Positions 36,324 to 45,564 of a stretch of 64,000 nucleotides of DNA are shown here, piece after piece. Under the pieces are notes generated by a model, which did not search any database, had not been told where the DNA came from, and worked only from the letters and a program-made list of their open reading frames with translations. This stretch comes from Tetragenococcus koreensis (GTDB lineage Bacteria > Bacillota > Bacilli > Lactobacillales > Enterococcaceae), in NCBI RefSeq assembly GCF_003795145.1, contig NZ_CP027786.1:1488001-1552000 (forward strand), read 5' to 3'. Position 1 is the stretch's first letter, and each line of letters opens with the position of its first letter. A program made the position numbers and the translations under genes.

Positions 36324-36623
36324 TTATTTATTTGGACAAAAAACTTCAATTAAATTTAAAATCGCTGTTTTTTGTTGTGTGTCCATATTTGCGAATTTAT
36401 GAAGTAGCTCGACATCTAAAGGTGCTTCATCTTCTTGAAAAAATTCACTTAATGAAATGTCTAATCCATTACATAGGTATTCTAACGTTGCAATTGAAGC
36501 ACTCGTTGTGTGATGTTCTAGTGCTGAGATAAAAGCAGCAGACACTCCTGCTTTTTTAGCAAGCTCTTTGGCACTCATATTTCGGTTCGTGCGTAAATCA
36601 TAAATTCGTTTGCCGATATCCAC
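36324..36623 (-). CDS. XRE family transcriptional regulator
   Basis: This 99-residue protein has an N-terminal helix-turn-helix of the Cro/CI type (residues 4-58, with KELAKKAGVSAAFISALE as the core) and a short helical tail. It starts with GTG six bases after GGAGGG. It lies directly upstream of the P-type ATPase gene in the same direction, so it likely controls the pump, perhaps together with itself. The tail lacks an obvious metal-binding cluster; a single Cys lies near the end (EVFCPNK). Confidence 0.87.
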   Translation of the reverse strand: MDIGKRIYDLRTNRNMSAKELAKKAGVSAAFISALEHHTTSASIATLEYLCNGLDISLSEFFQEDEAPLDVELLHKFANMDTQQKTAILNLIEVFCPNK

Positions 36624-36876
36624 TTTCGACCCTCCTTGTTTTTTTGGGTTAAGTACAACTTAACATTTTTCAACTAAAAAGTAAAGTGTGAGTTTATTTT
36701 TCTTTATAAAATTAAGTGGCAATGTATAAAAAGACAGTATACACAAAAATAAACTGCTAGCTAACCATTAAAAGTCTAAAGTGGACCCTATGTCAAGGAC
36801 GATATGAAAAAAACCCCTATACTTCTCTTGCAACTTCCTTAGGATAAGGAAGTAAGGAGGAGCGGGGACAAAGCAT

Positions 36877-36910
36877 AAAGCACGCTCTCAAAACTTAGAG
36901 AGCGTGCTTT
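36877..36910. terminator. Hairpin inside the IS3 left end
   Basis: A perfect 13-base stem AAAGCACGCTCTC / GAGAGCGTGCTTT with an eight-base loop lies 95 bases inside the left end and probably blocks transcription entering the element. Confidence 0.8.
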
Positions 36911-36927
36911 TGTCTTCCAGAAATCAG

Positions 36928-37356
36928 ATGGTATTAGATAAGAAAGATGTTAGAAACAGCGATCGTTTGGATTTTGCGCTATTCAGGAAAGAACATGAAA
37001 GAGGGAACTATCCAGGGTTTATGGTGAACTATTTCGAATCCTTAACCTTAGAAGAACAAAGGAACTACTTTAGGGCTTATCAAACCGTGAGAGCCCAGTT
37101 GCGAGACGAACAAGATTTAATCGACCACCTTCTTCCTTTTCTACAAAAAGGGACGGTGGATCCGACGTTTGAACGCGAATTTTTCTTGTATGTCTTATTT
37201 TACGGCCCCAATCTGGATGTGAGCGCAATCTATCGCAAAGAAGCCTTCCTAGAACTGTTAAATAAATATGCCCAAGAAGTAAGCAATGAGCTAGAGGCAA
37301 TGCATGCCCTGCTTACTTCTGATTCAGTGTTTGAAGAGGGTGAATGCCCGTTTTAA
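36928..37356 (+). CDS. Hypothetical protein, passenger gene of the IS3 element
   Basis: This ORF of 142 residues lies between the left end of the IS3 element and the end of orfB, overlapping orfB by 33 bases on the opposite strand. The product is soluble, helical and acidic with blocks MVNYFESLTLEEQRNYF and EREFFLYVLFYGPNLDVSAI. I do not recognise its family. The ATG has no good ribosome-binding site and a strong hairpin lies just upstream, so it may be truncated at the 5' end, poorly expressed, or a passenger that uses another start. It moves with the element if it is real. Confidence 0.5.
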   Translation: MVLDKKDVRNSDRLDFALFRKEHERGNYPGFMVNYFESLTLEEQRNYFRAYQTVRAQLRDEQDLIDHLLPFLQKGTVDPTFEREFFLYVLFYGPNLDVSAIYRKEAFLELLNKYAQEVSNELEAMHALLTSDSVFEEGECPF

Positions 37357-38187
37357 GGTATTGTTCATATTGATGGGCGCACACTTCGCCAAGGCCCATT
37401 GATACCGTTCGTGATTATAGTAATCCATATAATCGTCGATGATTGACTGGACTTGCGCATAAGAATCGATCCCAGCTAAATCCTGGATTTCATCTTTCAT
37501 ATGGCCGAAAAAGGATTCTTGCGGGGCATTGTCCCAACAATTGCCCCGTCGCGACATCGATTGACGAAGCTGTTGGCTGTGTACCAAGGTTTGAAATTGA
37601 AGATTCGTATAGTGCACGCCTTGGTCGGAATGGATCAAGGCGTGAAAATTTTTAGGCAACGCATGGTCCTTATACAATCGATGAATGGTTTCTAATATAA
37701 AATCTTCTTCTAAAGAAGGGCTAAGGGCATAAGCAAGAATTTGGTGTGTGTACGCGTCTTTGATCGTGGATAAATAGGCTTTTTGTTGGCGACCATAAAA
37801 CAGGTACGTCACATCGGTAAGTAAGACCGTTTTGGGTCCTGTTGCCTTAAATTGTCGGTTTAATACGTTGGGAAGAATCGTATTTTCTTTCTTGGCTTTC
37901 GCCATTTTCCGATAAGGGTTGGCTTTACGAATCGGACAAAACAAACGGTATTTTTGCATTAATCGTTGGATTTTTTTCCGGTTCATTCGTGTTCCTGTGT
38001 GAAGTAAACGCATATAAATACTCCGAGAGCCTTTTTGAAAGCCACGATAATTGTAAGCTTCTAAGATCAATTCAAAATCGACCTGGTCTTGGGCCTCTCG
38101 TTGGGCGCGCTTTTCTGCTCGATGCCGCCATGCATAAAATCCTGATCTTGACACTTGGGCAATTTCGCATAACCAAGTGATATTCAA
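37324..38187 (-). CDS. IS3-family transposase OrfB (integrase core)
   Basis: This 287-residue DDE integrase-type catalytic subunit has the N-terminal HTH_21 segment (RSGFYAWRHRAEKRAQ) and the rve core with the Asp residues in VLLTDVTYLFYG and ALIHSDQGVHYT and the Glu in NAPQESFFGHMKDE. It is made mainly as an OrfAB fusion by -1 frameshifting from orfA: the open frame extends upstream of the ATG through KKNEFYQSPSG, typical of this group. It is intact, so the element may be active. Confidence 0.93.
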   Translation of the reverse strand: MNITWLCEIAQVSRSGFYAWRHRAEKRAQREAQDQVDFELILEAYNYRGFQKGSRSIYMRLLHTGTRMNRKKIQRLMQKYRLFCPIRKANPYRKMAKAKKENTILPNVLNRQFKATGPKTVLLTDVTYLFYGRQQKAYLSTIKDAYTHQILAYALSPSLEEDFILETIHRLYKDHALPKNFHALIHSDQGVHYTNLQFQTLVHSQQLRQSMSRRGNCWDNAPQESFFGHMKDEIQDLAGIDSYAQVQSIIDDYMDYYNHERYQWALAKCAPINMNNTLKRAFTLFKH

Positions 38188-38207
38188 TAAATTATGGTCC
38201 CGCGCAA

Positions 38208-38651
38208 TCAGGGTTTGGATGAGTTGGAATTTCGCTTGGGTGTCGCTCGTGCCGCTTGGCGATTGATAAAATTCGTTTTTTTTAGCGCATCAATTTGTTG
38301 TTCCTGTAAAGCAACTTTGTGACGTAAGTAATCCAGTTCTTGTTCGGTCGTATGTTCTTTGTTCCGAGGTCTTCCCGTATTTTGCGCACGGAGGTCCGTA
38401 AATCCTTCTAAACGTTGCGCCATATTCTTTGTTCGTTTCGAAAAATTTTGAATGCGTTGTTTCCCCAGAACGTTTGTATCAAAGCCTGCTTCTTGAAAGA
38501 TGATTGAAGGCATTTTTCCGCCTTGGTATTCCTGGTAGAACCACTGACGGAATGCTTCTGTATAGGTGATCGCTTTGGTGGAAACCTTTTGTACATTGGA
38601 ATTCAAGTTGAGCTCTGCGACTTGTTCTTCCGTGAAATAGTTTTTTCCCAT
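38208..38651 (-). CDS. IS3-family transposase OrfA (helix-turn-helix protein)
   Basis: This 147-residue protein supplies the DNA-binding part of the transposase. It begins MGKNYFTEEQVAELNLN, has a helix-turn-helix around residues 25-60 and a leucine-zipper-like coiled coil near the C-terminus (LDYLRHKVALQEQQIDALKK). It ends shortly after an A8 slippery run where a -1 shift would fuse it to OrfB. GGAG precedes the ATG. A TATAAT element about 110 bases upstream (minus strand, near 38770) is a likely promoter. Confidence 0.92.
   Translation of the reverse strand: MGKNYFTEEQVAELNLNSNVQKVSTKAITYTEAFRQWFYQEYQGGKMPSIIFQEAGFDTNVLGKQRIQNFSKRTKNMAQRLEGFTDLRAQNTGRPRNKEHTTEQELDYLRHKVALQEQQIDALKKTNFINRQAARATPKRNSNSSKP
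38276..38283 (-). other. Programmed -1 frameshift site of the IS3 element
   Basis: Eight A residues on the minus strand follow the codons for DAL in orfA; slipping back by one base continues as KKNEFYQSPSG into orfB, as in related IS3 elements. Confidence 0.85.
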
Positions 38652-38888
38652 CTACTCCCCACTCCTTCTTTTATTAAGGTTCACTTTTCTAGAGGCACTT
38701 CCTGTGTTTTCCCGTCAAGAGAAAAGATATCCACGGAAAGGAACCGAACCCAAACGTTTCTTTGTCTTTATTATACACAAAAAACAGCCCCTATAAAATC
38801 GACCGATAAAATCCTCTTAGGGGGTTTTTTATCAGCGTCTATTTTATAGGGACCATTTTAGTTAACTAACAGTTTATTTTTATTTCAT

Positions 38889-40538
38889 TCACAATTCTTC
38901 TAAAACATGACGCATTGCTTCTTCAGTTTCTTTAGGCAAAGCATCATACCCTTCGTTCTCATCGTTTTCTTTTAAAATATAATCCAAACGATTTTGCAGA
39001 CGAGCTTTAATTTTTTCTACGTATTCTTCATTACTAAAATCAACTTCATACCCTTTAATTGGCAAGTATGACATTTCTTTTACTGTTCCAAATGGCTCAA
39101 ATGCTGTGTCTTCATTAATGATATTTTCAATACTAGACAAGGTCACTTTAGGTGTAACGTCTTTGCCTTGAAAAGCACCTGTATTCAAAATGTAACAATC
39201 AATCTTATTTTTATTAAATAGATCGCGGAAATTACGATAATCTTCAGCTAAAGGATATGCTCGGAAAGGATCAGCGTATGGCTCAATGACTAATTGAGTT
39301 AAATCAATTTTTTCCACAATATTTTCAGCTGTTGATCGTTTCGTCGCTAAGGTTAATCCAAAAACTGCAGCTAAGATCGGATCTTCCACTTTTACGACTG
39401 GCGGTAGACTATCATCTTTCATAATCCAAAAAACCGCATCTAATTTATCATCTAATACATCGACCCGATTTTCTGTAACGTACCGCGATTTTACTGTACG
39501 TCCATTTCCATTTCGGATATCTTGCAAAACAGGAACGGTTTTCCCGCTTTTATCCTTGGTCGCTCCAACATTTTGCATTGTTAGATAGTAATCAACCGTA
39601 GCATGTGATAACGGATAATCTTGTACTTTATCAAAATAAGAGGGCTCTAATGCAATCGTTGCTCCCGTATCGCGATTAATAATAAATGCATCATCATGCA
39701 AAACATCAACTTTATATTTGCCGCCGTGTTTCGTTAAAGTAATCGTTGATTTTCCCGAACCTGAAAGTCCAAATGCCGCCATAGTGTATTTTTTGTTATC
39801 TGGTAGATGGTATTGTTTGATTCCACCATGACAAGCTACGTAGTTATTACGGTGTGCCGTTGCCCAGGCAAGCGTTAATGTTGCTTTTTTCAATTCACCA
39901 AAATAACGTAAACCTAAAATAGCTGCCACGTTATGTTCCGGGTCAAACAAAGCCAAACCGTAAGGAAAATCGGGGTGTTGCCAGTTAGGGTCAGCAAAAA
40001 GATAAATATCATTTTCTTTGTAAGAAACAGAATCTTCATAGCGTTGTTGCCATTGCTCATTTACCATTTGAAAATTCAACAAATAAGAATATAGGTTATT
40101 TTCAAAACCTTCAGGAACCGTTACATGTCCCTTAACCATGAATTTTTCGTCTAAGCCTACAATAATTTCGGCGGAATAAAAATTTTGTTTGGATGATTGA
40201 TATAAAGCTTCGCGTAATATCCCCTGATAATAATCAGAATCTACGCCGGGATGACCAATGACAACACGAGCTGCAGCGGTTCTACCAACTACTTTTCCGT
40301 CATTAAAAATAAGCATCTTGGCCTCTTCCGGCAACCCTAGATCCTTAGTATGTTTCACCGGCAAATCTGTAACAATCGTCCCTGGTACTTGGGTAGCATT
40401 CTCATAAGCTTGCTGTAAATTCGCTAGGTGTGTCACATTGTTCCCATAAAAAGCTGTTTCTACTAATGTCTTAAATCGCGAAAATAATTGATTTTCCTTT
40501 TTAACTTCACTGCTATCAAAATTTCCAATAGTTGCCAT
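38889..40538 (-). CDS. pckA: Phosphoenolpyruvate carboxykinase (ATP)
   Basis: This 549-residue cytoplasmic enzyme interconverts oxaloacetate plus ATP with PEP, CO2 and ADP, the entry to gluconeogenesis or a CO2-fixing step. The P-loop is FGLSGSGKSTITL (about residue 255), the kinase metal site is KVDVLHDDAFII and the substrate arginine region is RGG-like YVTENRVDVLDDK. Length is typical. The ATG follows AGGAGATTGTTT. The promoter about 90 bases upstream is covered by a catabolite-type palindrome, which fits glucose repression. Confidence 0.93.
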   Translation of the reverse strand: MATIGNFDSSEVKKENQLFSRFKTLVETAFYGNNVTHLANLQQAYENATQVPGTIVTDLPVKHTKDLGLPEEAKMLIFNDGKVVGRTAAARVVIGHPGVDSDYYQGILREALYQSSKQNFYSAEIIVGLDEKFMVKGHVTVPEGFENNLYSYLLNFQMVNEQWQQRYEDSVSYKENDIYLFADPNWQHPDFPYGLALFDPEHNVAAILGLRYFGELKKATLTLAWATAHRNNYVACHGGIKQYHLPDNKKYTMAAFGLSGSGKSTITLTKHGGKYKVDVLHDDAFIINRDTGATIALEPSYFDKVQDYPLSHATVDYYLTMQNVGATKDKSGKTVPVLQDIRNGNGRTVKSRYVTENRVDVLDDKLDAVFWIMKDDSLPPVVKVEDPILAAVFGLTLATKRSTAENIVEKIDLTQLVIEPYADPFRAYPLAEDYRNFRDLFNKNKIDCYILNTGAFQGKDVTPKVTLSSIENIINEDTAFEPFGTVKEMSYLPIKGYEVDFSNEEYVEKIKARLQNRLDYILKENDENEGYDALPKETEEAMRHVLEEL

Positions 40539-40624
40539 AAACAATCTCCTTTCATTGTGTTGAATGTAACTTATTTAAGAACGTTCTTTATTAATAAACG
40601 AAAGCTAACTTCTCCTGCCTCTTT

Positions 40625-40653
40625 ATTATCTCACAGTTGTAAAGCGCTTACAA
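40625..40653 (-). promoter_or_regulatory. pckA promoter with cre-like palindrome
   Basis: On the minus strand TTGTAA (40648-40653), a 17-base spacer and GATAAT (40625-40630) form a promoter. The palindrome TTGTAAAGCGCTTACAA (40637-40653) overlaps the -35 element and resembles a CcpA site, matching the cre consensus at about 12 of 14 positions. Confidence 0.55.
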
Positions 40654-40900
40654 ATATTTTTGTTAGTAAAATAAGAAACTTTCCTTTGTTTGATAAAGAG
40701 TCCTCTTCCAAAAAAGTACTAAATTGTGAACAAAACAACAATTCCAGCTTGAAAATCAAACATCAACAAAGTCCTGGTTTAGATTGTAATAACTTTATCC
40801 CAATCGTTAAAAATTAATCACCTTAAGTGAGACAAAGAAGGATATGCAAACTACGCTATTGGACCTTAATCAGTCGAAATAACCTCCATAAAATAGATAA
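40654..40900. other. Intergenic region upstream of pckA
   Basis: I see no gene, repeat or further hairpin here apart from the pckA promoter at one side and the dtd terminator at the other. Confidence 0.5.
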
Positions 40901-40950
40901 AAAAAACTAGTGCTGGTTGCAAGAAACATTTTTCTGCTTACCAACACTAG
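40901..40950 (-). terminator. Terminator of the rel-dtd operon
   Basis: The arms CTAGTGTTGGT and ACCAGCACTAG (minus strand) pair with one bulge and are followed by eight T residues, 48 bases after dtd. Confidence 0.85.
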
Positions 40951-40997
40951 GAATTAGGTTCTATATTTTGCTCAATCAAAATACTTTTTAATCAGCT

Positions 40998-41450
40998 TTA
41001 TTTATGTTCTTCTCGGGTATCATAAATAATAGTCACCGGACCATCATTAACAAGAGAGATCTGCATATCTGCTCCAAACTCACCTGTTAGCACGGGAATT
41101 CCTTGCTGACTTAGACCTTGGTTAAAGGCATCATACAACGGAATTGCCGTTTGTGGTCGCGCTGCTTTTATAAAGCTTGGCCGATTCCCTTTTTTAGTAT
41201 CTGCATATAAAGTAAACTGCGAAATACTTAAAATGCTACCATGCACAGCATCAATACTTAGATTCAACTTGCCGTTTTCATCTTCAAAAACGCGTAACTT
41301 GGAAATTTTTTTAACTAAATAATCCACGTCCTCTTGCGTATCTTCCTCATGAATTCCCAATAAAATCATAAACCCTTGGTCAATTTGGCCTACGATTTCT
41401 TCACTAATTGTGACGCTAGCATTTTTTACCCTTTGAATTACTGCACGCAT
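40998..41450 (-). CDS. dtd: D-aminoacyl-tRNA deacylase
   Basis: This 150-residue enzyme removes D-amino acids (and glycine from tRNA-Ala) from mischarged tRNAs. The family blocks [20 protein letters not shown] (active-site loop) and the C-terminal [12 protein letters not shown] with the Gly-cisPro-type GP motif are present. It starts five bases after the rel stop, so the two genes are co-transcribed, an arrangement common in Firmicutes. Confidence 0.95.
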   Translation of the reverse strand: MRAVIQRVKNASVTISEEIVGQIDQGFMILLGIHEEDTQEDVDYLVKKISKLRVFEDENGKLNLSIDAVHGSILSISQFTLYADTKKGNRPSFIKAARPQTAIPLYDAFNQGLSQQGIPVLTGEFGADMQISLVNDGPVTIIYDTREEHK

Positions 41451-41455
41451 AATTT

Positions 41456-43669
41456 CTATCCTTTCAAACGATGGACACTGTGTACATCTGGAACTTGTTT
41501 AATTTTATCAACAATTGTTTGCAAATGTGCTAGGTTTTTAATCGAAACGGTCAGGCGGATGGTTGCAGTTTTTTCTTTATTGGAACGTGCTTCTACGTTA
41601 ACAATTCGATGATTTTGTGAACTAACTGCTTGTAAAATATCGTTTAATAGACCTGAACGATCATAGCCATGAATTTCGACTTCAGTGTCATATTCTTTAT
41701 TGGTATTACCTTCATCTTCCCACTCAACTTCAATCAAGCGGTCATTCATTTGCTCCGAATTTTGTACATTCGGACAATCTTTGCGGTGAATCGACACTCC
41801 GCGTCCTTTGGTGATGTAGCCAACGATTTCGTCTCCAGGCACCGGATTACAGCAATGACTGATACGAATCAATAAATTTTGGACCCCTTGAATTACCACG
41901 CCGCCATCATGACGAATCTTCATTTTTTCGGGTTCTTTTTTAGGCCCTTTGTTGACCATATCTTGCACACGCTGCTGTTCTTCTTCTTGCTGACGCTTGC
42001 GTCGTTGCTCTTCAGTCAATCGATTGGCTAAAGTGATTGGACTGATCTCACCATAACCAACTCCTGCATACAAATCGTCTTCTGATTGATAGTTGAACCG
42101 TTCTAATGCCTCTTGGATTTTTTCTTTTGAAAGCATTTCTTTGGGTGAAAAGTTCATTTCTTGCAATGTTTTAACTAACAGTCCATGGCCTTTTTCAATG
42201 TTTTCATCACGATCTTGCGCTTTAAAGAAACGTTTAATTTTATTTTTTGCTTTGCTAGTCGCTACAAATTTTAACCAATCACGGCTTGGTCCAAAGGAAT
42301 TGGGCGAAGTCAATATTTCAACAATATCGCCATTTTTCAACTTGTAATCAAGTTGGACCATTTTCCCGTTAATCTTTGCACCAACTGCTTTATTCCCGAC
42401 ATCTGTGTGAACATGATAAGCAAAATCCAAAGGCCCCGAATTTTTTGGTAGTTCTGAGACATCGCCTTTAGGGGTAAATACATAAACTTTATCACTGAAT
42501 ATATCGCCTTTGACGCCTTCCATAAATTCAGAAGCATCGAAACTTTCATCTTGCAGTTCTAATAATTCTTTGAACCAGCCGACTTGGTTTGTCATTTCAT
42601 CTGGTCGGATTTTCTCAGTATGGCCTTCTTTATACGCCCAGTGTGCCGCAACCCCAAACTCTGCAATTTCATGCATTTGGTGTGTCCGTATCTGGATCTC
42701 AACCGGATTGCCATGGGGTCCAATCACTGTCGTATGAATGGATTGGTACATATTAGCCTTAGGAACTGCGATATAATCTTTGAAGCGCCCTGGTAGTGGT
42801 TTCCATTTTGTATGAATAGCCCCTAAAACCGCATAACAATCTTTGATGGAATCAACGATCACTCGAATAGCCAACAGATCATAAATCTCATTAAACTGTT
42901 TCTTCTTATCGACCATTTTGCGATAAACCGAATAAATATGTTTCGGCCGACCATATATCTCAGCATAGATATCTAATTCTTCTGTAGCTATTCGAATGTC
43001 TTCTACCGCTTCACCAACGTACTTTTCCCGTTCTTCACGCTTAGATTGCATCAAATGAACAATACGATAATATTGTTTAGGGTTTAGATAACGCAAAGAG
43101 AGATCCTCTAGCTCCCATTTAATACGGCTAATCCCTAATCGATCAGCCAGGGGTGCATAAATTTCTAATGTTTCTCGCGCAATTCTTCGCTGCTTATCAT
43201 CTCTAAGATGTTTTAAGGTACGCATATTATGCAGACGGTCAGCTAATTTCACCATAATGACTCGCAAATCTTGGGCCATGGCCAAAAGCATTTTACGATG
43301 ATTTTCTGCTAATTGTTCTTCATGCGACTTATATTTAATTTTACCAAGTTTAGTTACACCATCAACGATCATCGCTACATCTGCGCCAAATTCATTTTTT
43401 AGATCAGCTAAAGTTACCTCAGTATCTTCAACCACGTCGTGTAAAAAGCCAGCAGAAATCGTATGTGGATCCATATGTAATTCAGCCAAAATACCAGCCA
43501 CTTGAATGGGATGGATAATGTAAGGTTCCCCTGATTTGCGATATTGTTCTTTATGCGCTTCTGCTGCGTATTCATAGGCTTTTTTTACAAAAGCAGTATG
43601 TTCATCACTCATATAATAGGATACTAATTTAATAACGCTAGGTCCTGAAATCACACTATCTTTTGCCAT
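41456..43669 (-). CDS. rel: Bifunctional (p)ppGpp synthetase/hydrolase Rel
   Basis: This 737-residue protein makes and breaks the stringent-response alarmone. The HD hydrolase domain is at the N-terminus ([20 protein letters not shown], then [11 protein letters not shown]), followed by the synthetase with [19 protein letters not shown], then TGS ([20 protein letters not shown]), a zinc-finger/helical region ([20 protein letters not shown]) and a C-terminal ACT domain. Both activities look intact. The ATG follows AAGGAGGGTCATT; a 30-residue longer reading would start inside the leader hairpin region and is rejected. The leader contains an intrinsic terminator. Confidence 0.95.
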   Translation of the reverse strand: MAKDSVISGPSVIKLVSYYMSDEHTAFVKKAYEYAAEAHKEQYRKSGEPYIIHPIQVAGILAELHMDPHTISAGFLHDVVEDTEVTLADLKNEFGADVAMIVDGVTKLGKIKYKSHEEQLAENHRKMLLAMAQDLRVIMVKLADRLHNMRTLKHLRDDKQRRIARETLEIYAPLADRLGISRIKWELEDLSLRYLNPKQYYRIVHLMQSKREEREKYVGEAVEDIRIATEELDIYAEIYGRPKHIYSVYRKMVDKKKQFNEIYDLLAIRVIVDSIKDCYAVLGAIHTKWKPLPGRFKDYIAVPKANMYQSIHTTVIGPHGNPVEIQIRTHQMHEIAEFGVAAHWAYKEGHTEKIRPDEMTNQVGWFKELLELQDESFDASEFMEGVKGDIFSDKVYVFTPKGDVSELPKNSGPLDFAYHVHTDVGNKAVGAKINGKMVQLDYKLKNGDIVEILTSPNSFGPSRDWLKFVATSKAKNKIKRFFKAQDRDENIEKGHGLLVKTLQEMNFSPKEMLSKEKIQEALERFNYQSEDDLYAGVGYGEISPITLANRLTEEQRRKRQQEEEQQRVQDMVNKGPKKEPEKMKIRHDGGVVIQGVQNLLIRISHCCNPVPGDEIVGYITKGRGVSIHRKDCPNVQNSEQMNDRLIEVEWEDEGNTNKEYDTEVEIHGYDRSGLLNDILQAVSSQNHRIVNVEARSNKEKTATIRLTVSIKNLAHLQTIVDKIKQVPDVHSVHRLKG

Positions 43670-43684
43670 AATGACCCTCCTTGT

Positions 43685-43713
43685 TAAAAAGGTCTGGGCA
43701 TTTTTACCCAGAC
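43685..43713 (-). terminator. Intrinsic terminator in the rel leader
   Basis: Stem GTCTGGG / CCCAGAC with an eight-base loop is followed on the minus strand by CTTTTTAACAAGGAGGG. It sits between the rel promoter and the rel ribosome-binding site, only 16 bases before the start codon, so it could attenuate rel. Confidence 0.75.
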
Positions 43714-43803
43714 ACTTTTGCTTATTTATATACAAAAGAAGAAAAAGACAATCAAACAAACACTACTGTAAAAAAGCGCTTGTTCTTGCCAGTCGACAAT
43801 CTT

Positions 43804-43833
43804 ATTATACAATAAATTCTTAGTTTTTTTCAA
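43804..43833 (-). promoter_or_regulatory. Promoter of rel
   Basis: TTGAAA (43828-43833), an 18-base spacer and a perfect TATAAT (43804-43809) read on the minus strand just after rsmE. A leader of about 130 bases follows before the rel start codon. Confidence 0.65.
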
Positions 43834-43842
43834 ATATTCAAG

Positions 43843-44598
43843 CTATTTATTAAGAAGTTCTAGGTGATAACTAATCGCACTCAATACATATAATGGCGCC
43901 GTTTCGGCTCGTAATATTCTAGGGCCTAGTCCACAAAGTAGTGCCTGATTTTGCTCAAAAGAAGTGATCTCTTCTGGTAAAAAACCACCTTCTGGACCAA
44001 AAATTGCTAGCACTCGACTTTTAGGCTGGATTCTTTGCAGCAGCTCGGCCAGCGCGGCAGTCTCACCTTGTTTAGCGGACTCTTCGTAAGCAACTAAAAT
44101 ATAATCAAATTGCGAAAAAAGAGACAAAAAATCTTTTTCGTTAGCTAAAAGCGTAACTTCAGGCAAAAAGCTCCGCTGGGATTGTTCAGCTGCTTCTTGC
44201 GCAATTTTTGTTAATCGTTGTTGTTTTTTAGCTAACTTTTTTTGATCCCACTTTACTACAGAAGTTTTAGCCGGAAAGCCAATAAATTCAGCGGCTCCCA
44301 GCTCGGTTGCTTTTTGCACAATCCAGTCAAATTTATCTCCTTTGGGATAGCCACAGGCAACGGTCACCACTAGCGGCAATTCTTTTTCCTGCTTTTCTTT
44401 AGCAAGTTCTTTAACAAATACTTCATGCTCATTAATCGTCGTAATTTCAGCTTGAATAGTCACTTGGTTAGCAAAAACCAGATAAAACTGGTCACCTTCT
44501 TGCATACGCATCACGCGAATAATATGATGGTAAGCCTCGCCATTTATGCGATAAGTGCTTTTCTTCTCATATATCTCATCCGTAAAATAGCGTTGCAT
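43843..44598 (-). CDS. rsmE: 16S rRNA (uracil(1498)-N3)-methyltransferase
   Basis: This 251-residue SPOUT methyltransferase adds a methyl group to U1498 of 16S rRNA. It begins MQRYFTDE and has the PUA-like N-terminus, VACGYPKGDKFDWIVQKATELG, and the knotted SAM-binding C-terminus with IFGPEGGFLPEEI and LCGLGPRILRAETAPLYVL. It begins one base after the prmA stop, so prmA-rsmE are coupled, an order conserved across Firmicutes. Confidence 0.96.
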   Translation of the reverse strand: MQRYFTDEIYEKKSTYRINGEAYHHIIRVMRMQEGDQFYLVFANQVTIQAEITTINEHEVFVKELAKEKQEKELPLVVTVACGYPKGDKFDWIVQKATELGAAEFIGFPAKTSVVKWDQKKLAKKQQRLTKIAQEAAEQSQRSFLPEVTLLANEKDFLSLFSQFDYILVAYEESAKQGETAALAELLQRIQPKSRVLAIFGPEGGFLPEEITSFEQNQALLCGLGPRILRAETAPLYVLSAISYHLELLNK

Positions 44599-44599
44599 G

Positions 44600-45547
44600 T
44601 TAATTATCCTCCGTTTTTTTAAACGTTAAGGCGTACCAGTCTTTTTGTTGAAAAATCTGATCAATCATAAAACCTTGTGCTTGCATAGCGTCCATAACAT
44701 CTTGTTTTTTGGCTTCAATAATTCCCGAGACAATCAAAGTTCCATTTGATTTTAATAAGCGCCAAGCATCCGGCAGCATTTTGATAATAATATCAGCTAA
44801 AATGTTTGCTACAATGACATCTGCCTTTTGGTCCACATTAGCAAGTAGATCATTCGCTTTGACCTGAATATTTTTGGCAGCTGGGTTAAGTGCCATATTT
44901 TCTTTAGCAGCTTTAACCGCTACCTCATCCAAATCATAAGCGACTACTTCTTTGGCGCCTAGAAAACTAGCAGCAATACTTAACACACCAGAACCGGTAC
45001 CTACATCAAGGACGGTTTCCCCTCCACGCAAAACAGTTTCTAAGGCTTGTAAAGTTAGACGTGTCGTCGGATGAGTTCCAGTACCAAAGGCCATTCCCGG
45101 ATCTAGCGTAATCACTTGTTCTTTGGAATCTGTTGTTTGATATTCTTCCCAGCTAGGTTTAATCGTCAAAAATCGTGAAATTCGCACAGGATGATAGTAC
45201 TTTTTCCAAGCAGTGGCCCAGTCTTTTTCAGCGACTTCTGTCACCTCTATTTCATTGTTGCCAATGGGTAACCCGAAATCAGGTAACTTATTAATCCTTT
45301 CTTTGATAGCAGGCAAAATTTCTGGTACAAAAATTGTTTCAGGAAAATAGGCCTTAACATAAGCGCCCTCGTTTAACGAAGTAATCATTTCTGCTTCGAC
45401 AATTTCACCAAAGCCATCGCTTTGAAAATTTTCAATATCTTTGGCATCTTCAATCGCTACACCACTTGCGCCAGCTTCCATCAAGATATTAGCGACTGCT
45501 TCAACCGCTTCACTGGTAGTTTCTACTTTGATTTCATTCCATTTCAT
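44600..45547 (-). CDS. prmA: Ribosomal protein L11 methyltransferase
   Basis: This 315-residue enzyme trimethylates ribosomal protein L11. The N-terminal substrate-binding domain (residues 1-100) is followed by the class I methyltransferase with LDPGMAFGTGTHPTTRLTL and VLDVGTGSGVLSIAA; VANILADII is the NP/NI-type active-site segment. It lies 17 bases after the DUF3013 gene and one base before rsmE in a run of minus-strand genes. Confidence 0.96.
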   Translation of the reverse strand: MKWNEIKVETTSEAVEAVANILMEAGASGVAIEDAKDIENFQSDGFGEIVEAEMITSLNEGAYVKAYFPETIFVPEILPAIKERINKLPDFGLPIGNNEIEVTEVAEKDWATAWKKYYHPVRISRFLTIKPSWEEYQTTDSKEQVITLDPGMAFGTGTHPTTRLTLQALETVLRGGETVLDVGTGSGVLSIAASFLGAKEVVAYDLDEVAVKAAKENMALNPAAKNIQVKANDLLANVDQKADVIVANILADIIIKMLPDAWRLLKSNGTLIVSGIIEAKKQDVMDAMQAQGFMIDQIFQQKDWYALTFKKTEDN

Positions 45548-45564
45548 CTAAGGGCAACCTCCAA

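Larger units (their letters stand above)
36782..38855. mobile_element. IS3-family insertion sequence with extra gene
   Basis: The ends are related inverted repeats of about 45 bases: left TGGACCCTATGTCAAGGAC from 36782, right (minus strand) TGGTCCCTATAAAATAGAC ending at 38855, both continuing into an A-rich ACCCCcTA block. Inside are orfA and orfB on the minus strand and, between orfB and the left end, about 500 bases with a strong hairpin and a plus-strand ORF. At about 2.07 kb it is longer than a usual IS3 element (1.2-1.5 kb). The inverted repeats continue outward by five bases (CTAAA), and I see no clear target-site duplication. Confidence 0.85.

Noticed and set aside
36776-36781. Target-site duplication of the IS3 element
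   Set aside because: The flanks of the inverted repeats do not match; the outer CTAAA agreement is part of the inverted repeat.
40566-40620. Palindrome AAGAACGTTCTT as an SOS box
   Set aside because: The LexA/DinR site needs GAAC-n4-GTTC; here there is no four-base spacer.
43670-43759. 30-residue N-terminal extension of Rel
   Set aside because: It would be read through the leader hairpin; the ATG with AAGGAGGG gives the normal Rel N-terminus.
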